Assembly: GCA_030949325.1 (NCBI GenBank)
Contig: JAUZSQ010000051.1
Coordinates: 1-41,663, forward strand
DNA length: 41,663 bases
Source of the DNA: Sulfurovum sp.
Lineage (GTDB): Bacteria; Campylobacterota; Campylobacteria; Campylobacterales; Sulfurovaceae
Direction of reading: 5' to 3'
The notes below the pieces were generated by a model, which had not been told where the DNA came from, searched no databases, and worked only from the letters and a program-made list of their open reading frames with translations. Shown piece after piece: positions 1 through 9,145 of the stretch. The first letter of the stretch is position 1; the number at the start of each line of letters is the position of its first letter. Made by a program: the position numbers and the translations under genes.

Positions 1-187
1 ATCCTCCAAAGTATTCGTAAGGAGCATCAAGGAGTATATAATTCATATCTTCCATAGCCAAAAAAGAAGGAATCCATGTAAAGCCTTTGGACGAATCACC
101 TCTCCCATGCAAGACAAGCATCAATTTCTTAGACGGTACTTTAGAAGAGACGAAAATATTGTTGAGAGGGATGTTTTTGTATTTCAT
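1..187 (-). CDS. Alpha/beta hydrolase (phospholipase/carboxylesterase-like), 5' part only
   Basis: Only the first 62 codons are in the window; the gene runs off the left edge. It starts with ATG at 187 and reads MKYKNIPLNNIFVSS, followed by a strand-and-turn LMLVLHGRGDSS around residues 29-40. This resembles the HG-x-G oxyanion-hole strand near the N-terminus of esterase/phospholipase-type alpha/beta hydrolases. The serine nucleophile and the rest of the triad lie outside the window, so the substrate cannot be judged. The start lies 2 bases beyond the murA stop on the same strand, so the two are probably co-transcribed. A dienelactone-hydrolase-like or other esterase is equally possible. Confidence 0.6.
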   Translation of the reverse strand, partial: MKYKNIPLNNIFVSSKVPSKKLMLVLHGRGDSSKGFTWIPSFLAMEDMNYILLDAPYEYFGG

Positions 188-189
188 GT

Positions 190-1454
190 TTAGACCTCTT
201 TTTTTCGTGTGATATTTGCACCTAATTTAGAGAGTTTACCCTCTAGGTCATCATAGCCACGGTCCAGATGATAGATACGTCGTACATTGGTCGTCCCCTT
301 TGCTACAAGTCCTGCCAAGACAAGGGCAGAAGAGGCGCGTAAATCGGTTGCCATGACATCAGCACCGTTAAGTGTAGCTACCCCTTTGACAGCCGCGGTA
401 CTGCCTTTGAGCCAAATATCAGCGCCTAGTCTATTGAGTTCACTCACATGCATAAAACGGTTCTCAAAGAGACGTTCTTCAATCAGGCTTTCCCCTTGGG
501 CTGTGACAGCTAACGCCATAAATTGTGCTTGCATATCCGTAGGAAAACCAGGGTATTCCATCGTAATCAGATTGACAGGCTTCAAAATTTTGGCAGGATA
601 AATTGTCACAGAATCTTTTGCAAGGTCAAAGGTACAACCCATCGCTTCTAGTTTATCAATAGAGGCTCGAATATGTCCATGATTGACTTTATGTAAGGTA
701 ATCTCTGAGTGCGTAATCGCACCAGCACAGAGGTACGTTCCTGCTTCGATTCGGTCAGGGATAATCTCTACCTCTTGGAAATGCAAGGGCTTACTACCTG
801 TCCCTTCTATCGTGAGTTCTGCTGTACCAATACCTGATATTTTGACTCCTGCTTGGGCTATCATTTCACACAGTTGTACCACTTCAGGTTCTTTGGCTGC
901 GTTGATGATAGTCGTCGTCCCATGGGCAAGAGAGGCGCCATGACGATATTTTCTGTACCACCTACGGTAATTTTGTCAAAGATGATTTTGGCACCTTTGA
1001 GTCCACCTTTGGCTTCGGCTCTGACGTATCCACCTTTGATTTCTATAGTAGCACCCATCGCTTCGAGTGCTTTGAGATGCAAATCAATAGGACGTTGCCC
1101 AATAGCACAGCCTCCAGGTAAAGAAACTTCACATTCACCAAAACGTGCCAAAAGAGGACCCAAAACCAAGATAGACGCACGCATTTGTGAGACTATCTCA
1201 TAGACAGCCTTGGTGGAGCTGATACTGCCATTGTTAATAGTAGCATGGGTATCTTTGTGATGGACTTCGCCTTTGAGCATACCCAATAATTTGAGTAAGG
1301 TAGATATATCTACCACATTGGGTAAATTATGTAAGACTACTTCTTTGTCTGAGAGTATCGTCGCTGCGATGATAGGAAGTGCTGCATTTTTTGCACCACT
1401 AATTGTGACTGAGCCTGATAAGGGTGTTCCACCAATAATTTCTAAATAATCCAT
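190..1454 (-). CDS. murA: UDP-N-acetylglucosamine 1-carboxyvinyltransferase (MurA), frameshifted
   Basis: First committed step of peptidoglycan synthesis in the cytoplasm: transfer of enolpyruvate from PEP to UDP-GlcNAc, the target of fosfomycin. The N-terminal part (start 1454, [20 protein letters not shown]) carries the catalytic-loop Cys in [13 protein letters not shown] near residue 117, plus SGAKNAALP near the start. The C-terminal part has the conserved [10 protein letters not shown] and [11 protein letters not shown] segments. The two halves are in different frames. The break is at about 931-941, where one base appears to be missing between ENIVMA and ASLAHGTTT. Rejoined, the length is about 421 residues, normal for MurA. 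A ribosome site (AGGA) lies about 10 bases before the ATG. An essential gene is unlikely to be broken, so I suspect a sequence error. Confidence 0.93.
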
Positions 1455-1545
1455 ATATCGTTATCCTAATATTCTATAAGTAAACGGATTTTATCAAAAA
1501 AATGGTTAAGAGTAGAATTTAATGCTCACATAACGCAAAAAAGTG

Positions 1546-1551
1546 TATAAT
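1546..1551 (+). promoter_or_regulatory. Candidate -10 element for the 1606 operon
   Basis: TATAAT at 1546-1551 sits in the 151-base divergent gap between murA and the gene at 1606, in an AT-rich context. No convincing -35 is present, as is usual for Campylobacterota sigma-70 promoters. A second weaker TATAGG/TAGTAT stretch follows at 1571-1583. Confidence 0.4.
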
Positions 1552-1605
1552 ATTTAATAATATGTACTGCTATAGGGTAGTATGCTTCAATTTTAAGGGA
1601 AGTGG

Positions 1606-2172
1606 ATGTCCAATAGTTTAGACAAGCTCAAAGCACTTAGTAGTCGTTTGGAGGAAGCAGGAATCGCTATTCCTGTTTTACCCAAAAGAGTCAAAAAGAG
1701 ATTTAAACCTGCAACGATTAGAGTCATAGAACCCTCCATAACCATAGTTGAGGTTTTAGACCCGACCCCATCCAAAGTAGAAATTATCGTTGACTATAAT
1801 GATGTACGCGAAAATAATTTGGAGCATGTGAGACTGCTTTATGATAGATTGGGTATTTACGAAAAATCTCCAGATTACAGTCAAATCTTTATTTACAAGG
1901 CGATGAATCTTTCAGGTATTGGACTCAAAGACGAAGATTTTGGACAAATCAGAGAAGGGAAGTATATTCAAATTATTGCCATTACCTATGAGCCTGACAA
2001 AAATGGGAAGAAAAAAGCCAAAAATATTTCTTTGGGTTATTTTGGAAAAGCAGAGATTCTCAAACCTGTACTTAAAGACGATATTATTGAATTTGTGTTA
2101 CGATGGCGTTATGAAAAAGCGTTTCAGAATGTGGAACATTATAAAGACCTTATCGAAAAGATAGGTCGATAA
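1606..2172 (+). CDS. Conserved hypothetical protein
   Basis: 188-residue soluble protein that I do not recognise. Residues 1-20 (MSNSLDKLKALSSRLEEAGI) predict a short amphipathic helix. They are followed by a basic Pro-rich linker (PVLPKRVKKRFKPATIRV) and then a mixed alpha/beta region with many acidic and aromatic residues and no Cys. There is no signal peptide, membrane segment or catalytic motif. The ATG at 1606 follows a purine-rich AAGGGAAG about 4-11 bases upstream. It opens a plus-strand run into the 2189 gene (16-base gap) and the helicase, so the three are likely co-transcribed. A role beside the helicase is possible but would be a guess. Confidence 0.75.
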   Translation: MSNSLDKLKALSSRLEEAGIAIPVLPKRVKKRFKPATIRVIEPSITIVEVLDPTPSKVEIIVDYNDVRENNLEHVRLLYDRLGIYEKSPDYSQIFIYKAMNLSGIGLKDEDFGQIREGKYIQIIAITYEPDKNGKKKAKNISLGYFGKAEILKPVLKDDIIEFVLRWRYEKAFQNVEHYKDLIEKIGR

Positions 2173-2188
2173 ATTTGATAGGAGTAAC

Positions 2189-2528
2189 ATGCATTTAGCA
2201 CTTTCAGCCGAGGCACTTTTGGCACAACTAGGGTATCATACTACAGAGCAGACGCTTAAACAAATGAATACTATTTTGGACAATAGCAAAAATATTGCAC
2301 AGTTTTTACCCCATATTCCTTCTTTTAACGATGCTCTAGCAGTAGAAAAAGGTTTTATAGCGATGTCCAATTCGCAGGATTATCTCAAAATCAAATGTAA
2401 TGAAGACAGCAGTGCTGACAATCTTTCAGGATTTAATACTCTCTTGAATCATTGGAGTGAAAAAATACAAACTTACCCTGCAAAAAGTAGAAAATAAACC
2501 TACCTATTATCTCATAGGGGTACAGTAA
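2189..2528 (+). CDS. Conserved hypothetical protein, frameshifted near its C-terminus
   Basis: Small cytoplasmic protein starting MHLALSAEALLAQLGYHTTE; family not recognised. As read, the frame stops at 2497, but the run of six A at 2460-2465 looks one base too long. With five A the protein continues HWSEKYKLTLQKVENKPTYY and stops at 2526-2528, directly abutting the helicase start at 2529. That exact junction, and a ribosome site (AGGGG) in the final codons that serves the next gene, support the longer version of about 112 residues. The predicted content is helical at the N-terminus with a beta hairpin at the C-terminus. Co-transcribed with 1606 and 2529 genes. Confidence 0.65.
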
Positions 2529-4583
2529 TTGCCACTGAGTTCGCTCAATGCCCAACAGCTTTCTGCTGCTACGGCACCTTTGGGTCACAATCTCATTATT
2601 GCCTCAGCAGGTACAGGTAAGACTTCGACGATTGTAGGACGTATAGGACATCTTTTACATTCAGGTGTAGAGCCTTCTTCTATTTTGTTACTTACTTTTA
2701 CCAACAAAGCAGCAGGAGAGATGATATCACGTCTTGAACGCTACTTTTCTAAGGCAATTGTCCAAAAAATACAATCAGGTACTTTTCATGCTGTAGCTTA
2801 CCGTTGGCTCAAAGAGATTGAGCCTACTTTGGCACTCAAACAACCCTCCGAACTCAAAACCCTTTTTAGAAGTGTGTACGAAAAACGTAATTTTGAACGT
2901 ATGAATCTGCCTATACAAGCTTTTTCAGCGACACACCTCTATGAGCAGTATTCTTTGTATCAAAATGCTTCTTTGGAAACCTTTGATGTGTGGTTTATAG
3001 AAAAATATCCTGAACATGAAGGGCTTATGGATATTTATCTCGATATTAGCCATGAGTTTGAGAGAGAGAAGATAGAGTACGGCTTTGCATCATTCAATGA
3101 TTTGTTATTGCGTATGAATACCCATTTAGCGTCTCATAGTATTCCTTTTGATGAGGTGTTAGTGGATGAATATCAAGATACCAATACCTTGCAATCAGCA
3201 CTCATTGACAGTCTCAATCCCAAATCACTGTTTTGTGTAGGCGATTATGACCAAAGTATTTATGCTTTTAATGGGGCAAATATAGAAAACATTGCTACCT
3301 ATTCTACGCGTTATCCCAACGCTCAGGTCTTTACGCTTAAGACCAATTATCGCTCTACAGCTTCTATCTTGTCTTTGGCAAATAAAGTGATAGAACGCAA
3401 TGAACGGATTTATCCTAAGAAACTCGAAGTAGGTAGAAAAGGCAAAGCCTATCCTCCTAAACTTTTGATGTATAAAGACCTTTTTGAACAATACCAAGCC
3501 ATTGCCCAAAATATCAGACAAACGCATGTCCCCAATGACCAAATCGCTGTGATTTTTAGAAACAATGCTTCAGCCGATGGGGTAGAAGCTTCTTTGCGTG
3601 AGTATGGAATTGCTTGTAAACGCAAAGGAGGGACGAGCTTTTTTGATGCCAAAGAGATTAAGTTTTTACTTGATATTCTTGCTTTGCTCGTTAACCCCAA
3701 AGATATGATGGCATTTATTCATATTTTTGAGTATGCCAAAGGGGTAGGGTCTGCCTTGTCCAAAGAGTTTTTCCAGTGTTTTATGCACTTTGGAGAAGGG
3801 CGTTTTATTCAAGGCTTACTCTATCCAAGTATATATACCTTGCCCAAACTCAATCCGAACAAAAATATACAACTAGGGCTTTTTGATGATGACCAAGAGA
3901 TAGGTTCTGCTTCACGCTTCAAATATATGGAACTAGACCCCACTTTGTATGCCCATCCTTTGCTTAAACATGCCAAACTGAGTACTGAAGCTATGGTATT
4001 TTTTAAGACTTTTTATCAGCTTATGCAAGAAGTCCATACTTTGCAGAACCCTTCGGATATTTTGCGTACAGTTATTGGCTCTACTTTGTATCAAAATATT
4101 ATCGAACTCTTGGCCACCCAAAGAGGGCGTTTGAAATCAGGTGAGATTGATGAAGAGAAAAAGACACAAGCCAAAGAGCGTATTACGCGTAAGGCAAGAC
4201 TGCTCCTTGACCTATCACGACAATACAAAGAGTTAGGTCGTTTTGTCAATGCTATGGTACTAGGAGGCAATGAGCTTAGTGAGGGTGAGGGTGTCAATCT
4301 GCTCACCGTCCATGCGTCCAAAGGATTGGAATTTCCAGAGGTGTATGTCATAGACCTCGTCGATGGGCGTTTCCCCAATAGAAAGATGATGTCTAGTATA
4401 GAAGAAGAAAGACGGCTTTTTTATGTAGCTGTTACACGAGCCAAAGACAAACTCTACCTCTCGTTGGCACAGTTTGACAAGGTCAAAAAGATAGACTATA
4501 AACCGTCACAATTTTTACATGAAGCAGGATTAATCAAGGGTGATTTTATTGAGCCTAAACAAAAAGGAAAAAATAATGGATAA
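2529..4583 (+). CDS. UvrD/Rep-family superfamily 1 DNA helicase
   Basis: ATP-dependent 3'-5' DNA helicase of the UvrD/Rep/PcrA group, 684 residues, expected to act in repair or replication restart. All key motifs are present: Walker A ASAGTGKT (25-32), Walker B DEYQDT (about 212), motif III QSIYAFNGAN (about 241), motif V LLTVHASKGLEFPEVYV (about 590) and motif VI RRLFYVAVTRAKDKLY (about 626). The start is a TTG at 2529 with AGGGG about 8 bases upstream, immediately after the preceding stop. No in-frame ATG lies before Walker A. The 3' end overlaps the next start by 8 bases, implying translational coupling to the acetate transporter genes. The sequence does not say whether it is the UvrD or the Rep orthologue. 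Confidence 0.93.
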   Translation: MPLSSLNAQQLSAATAPLGHNLIIASAGTGKTSTIVGRIGHLLHSGVEPSSILLLTFTNKAAGEMISRLERYFSKAIVQKIQSGTFHAVAYRWLKEIEPTLALKQPSELKTLFRSVYEKRNFERMNLPIQAFSATHLYEQYSLYQNASLETFDVWFIEKYPEHEGLMDIYLDISHEFEREKIEYGFASFNDLLLRMNTHLASHSIPFDEVLVDEYQDTNTLQSALIDSLNPKSLFCVGDYDQSIYAFNGANIENIATYSTRYPNAQVFTLKTNYRSTASILSLANKVIERNERIYPKKLEVGRKGKAYPPKLLMYKDLFEQYQAIAQNIRQTHVPNDQIAVIFRNNASADGVEASLREYGIACKRKGGTSFFDAKEIKFLLDILALLVNPKDMMAFIHIFEYAKGVGSALSKEFFQCFMHFGEGRFIQGLLYPSIYTLPKLNPNKNIQLGLFDDDQEIGSASRFKYMELDPTLYAHPLLKHAKLSTEAMVFFKTFYQLMQEVHTLQNPSDILRTVIGSTLYQNIIELLATQRGRLKSGEIDEEKKTQAKERITRKARLLLDLSRQYKELGRFVNAMVLGGNELSEGEGVNLLTVHASKGLEFPEVYVIDLVDGRFPNRKMMSSIEEERRLFYVAVTRAKDKLYLSLAQFDKVKKIDYKPSQFLHEAGLIKGDFIEPKQKGKNNG

Positions 4584-4830
4584 AGCACAAGCAGATGCCT
4601 ATTGGAAAGAAAATATACGCACGATTTTATCACTGTTGGCTGTATGGTTACTGGTCTCCTTGGGTGCAGGGGTAATCTTTATCCATGAACTCAATGAGTT
4701 TGAAGTATCAGGGGTCAAGTTAGGGTTTTGGTTTGGACAACAAGGGGCTATGGTTATTTTTGTACTATTGATATTTATTTATGTCTATCGTATGGGACAA
4801 ATTGACAAAAAATATGGCGTGGATGAATAG
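4576..4830 (+). CDS. DUF4212 small subunit of sodium/solute symporter
   Basis: 84-residue inner-membrane protein with two predicted helices (LSLLAVWLLVSLGAGVIFI, then GAMVIFVLLIFIYVYRMG). N-terminal DKAQADAYWKENIRTI and the GFWFGQQGAMV stretch between helices are typical of DUF4212, a family encoded directly upstream of VC_2705-type symporters and thought to be their small subunit. I chose the ATG at 4576 because AAAAAGGAAAAA precedes it. An in-frame start at 4540 would only add 12 residues lying inside the helicase gene. The stop is 10 bases before the symporter start. Confidence 0.9.
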   Translation: MDKAQADAYWKENIRTILSLLAVWLLVSLGAGVIFIHELNEFEVSGVKLGFWFGQQGAMVIFVLLIFIYVYRMGQIDKKYGVDE

Positions 4831-4839
4831 GAGAAATAG

Positions 4840-6705
4840 ATGGAATTACAAAGCTTAATTTACCTTTTTGTAGGTGTGACATTTACGTTGTATATTGTGA
4901 TTGCTCTTTGGACAAGGGCAAGTTCTACCAAAGAGTTTTATATCGCAGGTGGAGGTGTGCATCCTGTAGCCAATGGTATGGCAACGGCTGCTGATTGGAT
5001 GTCGGCTGCGTCATTTATCTCTTTGGCAGGGATTATCGCATTCAAAGGCTCTGATGCAGGGGCATATCTCATGGGTTGGACAGGAGGATATGTCTTGTTA
5101 GCCATGTTACTCGCCCCATATTTACGCAAATTTGGCAAATTTACTGTGCCTGATTTTGTGGGAGATAGATACTATTCTGATGTAGCACGAACTATTGCCG
5201 TCATTGCCGTGATTTTTATCTCTTTTACCTATGTGGCAGGTCAAATGCGTGGTGTGGGGATTGTATTTTCTAGGTTTTTAGAAGTCGATGTGGAGACAGG
5301 GGTGATGCTTGGGATGGGCATTGTATTTATCTATTCGGTACTAGGAGGTATGAAAGGGATTACGTATACACAAGTCGCACAGTATGTGGTGATGATTTTT
5401 GCCTTTACTGTTCCTGCTGTCTTTTTGTCTTTGCAAGTGACGGATACCTTTTTACCTCAGCTAGGGCTTTTTGGACAAACGACCTTTGCTTTTGATGATG
5501 GGGTCAAGGTCATTCCTGAAGGTACTTATCTCATGTATGCCCTAGACCAAGCAGTGCATGATTTGGGTTTTGATTATTATACCCAACCTCAGTCTGTGTT
5601 TAATATGTTTATGTTGACCGTTGTACTCATGGCTGGTACGGCAGGATTGCCTCATGTCATTGTGCGATTTTTCACTGTACCCAAAGTCAAAGATGCACGT
5701 ATTTCAGCAGGATGGGCATTGCTTTTTATTGCTTTGATGTACACGACTATCTCTTCTGTGTCTGTATTTTCACGAGTGAATCTTATTGCGAATGTACAAA
5801 ATGTAGAATATGAGTCTTTTGTAGCCGATGAAGGCTCATGGTTTAAGACATGGGAAGATGGAGGACTCATCGCATGGAATGATAGGAATGCCGATGGCAA
5901 AATCCAATATGCCCATGGTGAAGCTTTTGAAGGTAACAAAGGCAAACCTATCTATGATGGTCAAAATCGTGACAGTGATGGACATAGACTCACGACCAAT
6001 CCCAAAACCCAAAGCTCTGAAGAAGAACGCGAACGCAATAATGGGGTGATAAATGAACTCTATGTCGATAGAGATATTATGGTTCTTGCCAATCCCGAAA
6101 TAGCCCATCTTCCTGCTTGGGTCATTGCTCTCATGGCCGCAGGAGGACTAGCCGCTGCTCTTTCTACCGCAGCAGGACTTTTGTTGGTGATTTCTGCGTC
6201 TATTTCTCATGATTTATTTGGTCAAGTCTTGATGAAAGACAAAAAAACAGGCAAATCAACCCTTAGCGAAAAATCTGAATTACGTTTGGCTAGAGGTTCT
6301 GCTGTAGTGGCGATACTTGTCGCAGGATATTTGGGTATCCATCCTCCTGCCTTTGTGGCTGAGGTCGTAGCCTTTGCCTTTGGTTTGGCAGCCGCTTCGT
6401 TTTTCCCTGTGATATTATTGGGGATATTTGACAAGCGTATGAACAAAGAAGGGGCAATCGCAGGGATGAGTGTAGGGCTTGTGTTTACTTTTAGTTATAT
6501 ACTCTATTTTGTCTTTATGGGAGGAGTCAAAGAAGATTATTTATGGGGTATTGCACCCACAGGGATAGGTGCTTTGGGTATGGTCTTGCATTTTGTTGTT
6601 GCTTATGGTGTTTCGCGTATCACAGATGCCCCTCCTATAGAAATACAAGAGATAGTGGAAAACATTCGTGTTCCTTCAGGTGCAGGTGGGGCAGTAAATC
6701 ACTAA
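4840..6705 (+). CDS. actP: Cation/acetate symporter family protein (VC_2705-type SSS transporter)
   Basis: Sodium:solute symporter family inner-membrane carrier, 621 residues and about 13 predicted helices. Recognisable segments are FYIAGGGVHPVANGMATAADWMSAASFIS near the N-terminus (shown by YIAGGGVHPVANGMATAAD), PDFVGDRYYS, and GTAGLPHVIVRFFTVP. A long hydrophilic loop at about residues 330-410 carries two Asp-rich stretches, DRNADGKIQ and NRDSDGHRL, that resemble EF-hand/dockerin calcium loops. Acetate is the likely substrate because acs follows 72 bases downstream and the DUF4212 subunit precedes. A ribosome site (AGGAG) precedes the ATG. The symbol is by analogy; this subfamily is distinct from E. 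coli ActP. Confidence 0.88.
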   Translation: MELQSLIYLFVGVTFTLYIVIALWTRASSTKEFYIAGGGVHPVANGMATAADWMSAASFISLAGIIAFKGSDAGAYLMGWTGGYVLLAMLLAPYLRKFGKFTVPDFVGDRYYSDVARTIAVIAVIFISFTYVAGQMRGVGIVFSRFLEVDVETGVMLGMGIVFIYSVLGGMKGITYTQVAQYVVMIFAFTVPAVFLSLQVTDTFLPQLGLFGQTTFAFDDGVKVIPEGTYLMYALDQAVHDLGFDYYTQPQSVFNMFMLTVVLMAGTAGLPHVIVRFFTVPKVKDARISAGWALLFIALMYTTISSVSVFSRVNLIANVQNVEYESFVADEGSWFKTWEDGGLIAWNDRNADGKIQYAHGEAFEGNKGKPIYDGQNRDSDGHRLTTNPKTQSSEEERERNNGVINELYVDRDIMVLANPEIAHLPAWVIALMAAGGLAAALSTAAGLLLVISASISHDLFGQVLMKDKKTGKSTLSEKSELRLARGSAVVAILVAGYLGIHPPAFVAEVVAFAFGLAAASFFPVILLGIFDKRMNKEGAIAGMSVGLVFTFSYILYFVFMGGVKEDYLWGIAPTGIGALGMVLHFVVAYGVSRITDAPPIEIQEIVENIRVPSGAGGAVNH

Positions 6706-6777
6706 CCTAGCTCTAAAGTACGAAGAGTACAAAGAATCTATGCTAAGATAGCAAATAATAAATATCAAGGAAGTCTC

Positions 6778-8730
6778 ATGTCAAGACCTATTTATCAACC
6801 GAACCCAGAATTTGCAACAAACGCTAGGATTAAGAGTATGGACGAGTACCATGCCCTAGTCAAGAAATCACACGATGACTATGAAGGCTTTTGGGCAGAC
6901 TATGCCAAGGCAAAGATAGATTGGTTCAAGCCATTTGATACAGTATTGGATGAAAGTAATACACCTTTTGTCAAGTGGTTTGATGGAGGACAGCTCAATG
7001 TAGCCCATCAATGTATCGACCGTCATTTGGACACACGCAAAAATAAAACGGCAATACTCTTTGAGGGTGACAGAGGGGATGTACAAACAATTAGCTATTG
7101 GGAACTCTACAAAAATGTCAATCGTTTTGCCAACCTTTTAAAAGAAGACTTTGGGGTACAAAAAGGCGATAGAGTCATCATCTATATGCCTATGATTCCA
7201 GAAGCGTCATACGCGATGTTGGCTTGTGCTAGAATCGGTGCGATTCATTCTATTGTCTTTGGTGGATTCTCTGCTGAAGCACTTAGAGATAGGATACTTG
7301 ATGCAGATGCAAAAGTAGTCATCACAGCAGATGGAGCGTACAGAAAAGGCAAACCCTATATGCTCAAACCCGTTGTAGATGAAGCAGTAGAAGGTGATAG
7401 CCCTGTAGAAAAAGTCCTCGTCGTACAAAGAAACCACGAAGAAGTGACATGGAAAGCAGGACGTGATTACTCATATAATGAGATGATTGAAGACAAATCA
7501 ACGAGCTGTGTATCTGAACCTATGGAGAGTGAAGACCCACTGTTCTTGCTCTATACCTCAGGTAGTACAGGCAAACCCAAAGGCGTACAGCACAATACAG
7601 CAGGATATATCCTTTGGGCACAAATGACGATGGAATGGGTCTTTGATGTCAAAGAAAATGATACGTTTTGGTGTACAGCTGATATAGGTTGGATTACAGG
7701 ACATACCTATATTGTCTATGGACCACTGGCTATGGGGGCTACGACACTCATGTTTGAAGGGGTTATCACCTATCCTGATGCAGGTCGTCCGTGGGCAATG
7801 GTACAGAAGCATAGAATCAACCAATTTTATACAGCACCTACAGCGATTCGTGTCTTACACAAGATGGGAGAAGATGAGCCTAGTAAATATGACCTCTCTT
7901 CACTCAAAGTACTTGGTACTGTAGGTGAGCCTATAGACCCACCTGCGTGGGAATGGTATTATGAAGCAGTAGGACAGTCCAAGTGTGCGATAGTCGATAC
8001 CTATTGGCAAACAGAGACAGGAGGACATATTATATCTCCTTTACCTGGGGCTACACCTATCAAACCTGCTTGTGCTACCTTGCCACTTCCGGTATTATCG
8101 CAGAGATACTTGACCCTAAGACGGGCAAAAAAGTAGGCGAAGGAGAGAGTGGATATATGTGTATCACACGCCCTTGGCCTTCTCAAATCCGTGGAGTATG
8201 GGGAGATGAAGAGCGTTATAAAAAATCTTATTTTGGCGATGTCAAAAAAGACGGAAAAGCCGTCTATTTTACAGGTGATGGTGCAGTGTATGGAGCTGAT
8301 GGCTATATCACGATTACAGGTAGAACCGATGATGTCATCAATGTCTCAGGTCACCGTATGGGTACAGCAGAAGTAGAAGCCTCTATCAACAAGCACGACA
8401 ATGTAGCAGAAGTAGCCGTCGTAGGCAAAACCTCATGAGCTAAAAGGTGAAGGCATCTTTGCCTATATTGTTTTGAAATCAGATAAAAGTACAGACGAAG
8501 AAGCAGAGAAAAAAGCGATTAATGCCATCATCAAAAAAGACATCGGAAACATCGCCCTTTGTGATGACATGGTCTTCGTCTCAGGCTTACCCAAAACACG
8601 CTCAGGAAAAATCATGAGACGCATACTAAGAGCTATAGCCAAAGGTGAAGCCATCACACAAGACATCTCAACACTAGAAGACCCATCGGTAGTGGCTAGG
8701 ATAGAAGCACAATGTCTAAGTAGAAAGTAA
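6778..8730 (+). CDS. acs: Acetyl-CoA synthetase (AMP-forming), two frameshifts
   Basis: Activates acetate to acetyl-CoA through acetyl-AMP in the cytoplasm, and pairs with the symporter upstream for acetate uptake and assimilation. The adenylation loop [14 protein letters not shown] lies at about 258-271, [10 protein letters not shown] near 410, [14 protein letters not shown] near 500, and the C-terminal [14 protein letters not shown] contains the Lys that is reversibly acetylated in this family. The frame is broken twice: at about 8090 (one base missing between ATLPLP and GIIAEI) and at about 8433 (one base missing after VVGKT). Rejoined, it is about 651 residues, the normal length. An AAGGA lies 7 bases before the ATG. 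Confidence 0.93.
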
Positions 8731-8747
8731 AATAAAGAAGCTGTAGG

Positions 8748-8764
8748 CTGCGTTTTTAACGCAG
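8748..8764. terminator. Hairpin between convergent acs and DCC genes
   Basis: CTGCGTT (8748-8754) and AACGCAG (8758-8764) form a perfect 7-base-pair stem with a three-T loop, 17 bases after the acs stop and 25 bases before the end of the opposing gene. The position suits a bidirectional terminator, but no strong T-run follows on either strand. It could instead be a small dispersed palindrome. Confidence 0.4.
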
Positions 8765-8789
8765 TGAATATTGCTATGAAGTAAATATA

Positions 8790-9145
8790 TTAGTCTTCTA
8801 GCTCACAAAAATCCCTCTTCCCAAATATCCTATATCGATACTTCGCTATCATATCGTAGATAAAATCTCGTATGATTCTAGGTACGAGATAAAAGAGTGC
8901 CATGAGTTTACACATACCACCTAGATGATGACAGAGTTTTAAGATAGCTGTGGATTTCTATTGTAAAATATATGATTTTCTTTGTCATAAAGTATAATAC
9001 TTTTTATCTGTGTATCTATGCCAAGACTTTGGCTATATTCACTTTGTAGGGGTTGGTAGTTTAGGCGATGTTTTGTGTCTAAACGCTTTAGGATTTTGAC
9101 CCAACTGTGGCATAGATTGCAGATGCCGTCATAGAAGACTGTCAT
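8790..9145 (-). CDS. DCC-family thiol-disulfide oxidoreductase-like protein (DUF393), frameshifted
   Basis: DUF393 protein with the signature DGICNLC at residues 6-12, a CxxC-like redox motif of the thioredoxin-like DCC family. The first frame ends early at 8939. One A seems missing in the minus-strand A-run at 8955-8957. Restoring it continues STAILKLCHHLGGMCKLMAL, then FYLVPRIIRDFIYDMIAKYR and a C-terminal FGKRDFCELED. These are the family's conserved second half, stopping at 8790. Total length is about 119 residues, as expected. Its start overlaps the end of the glycosylase gene by 17 bases, so translation is probably coupled. The physiological substrate is unknown. Confidence 0.82.

Noticed and set aside
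5652-6446. Minus-strand frames opposite the acetate symporter
   Set aside because: They lie inside a long, clearly conserved gene and show no recognisable protein features.
8939-9145. DCC gene as a genuine truncated pseudogene
   Set aside because: The missing half is present in the next frame with all conserved segments and a proper stop, so one base accounts for it.
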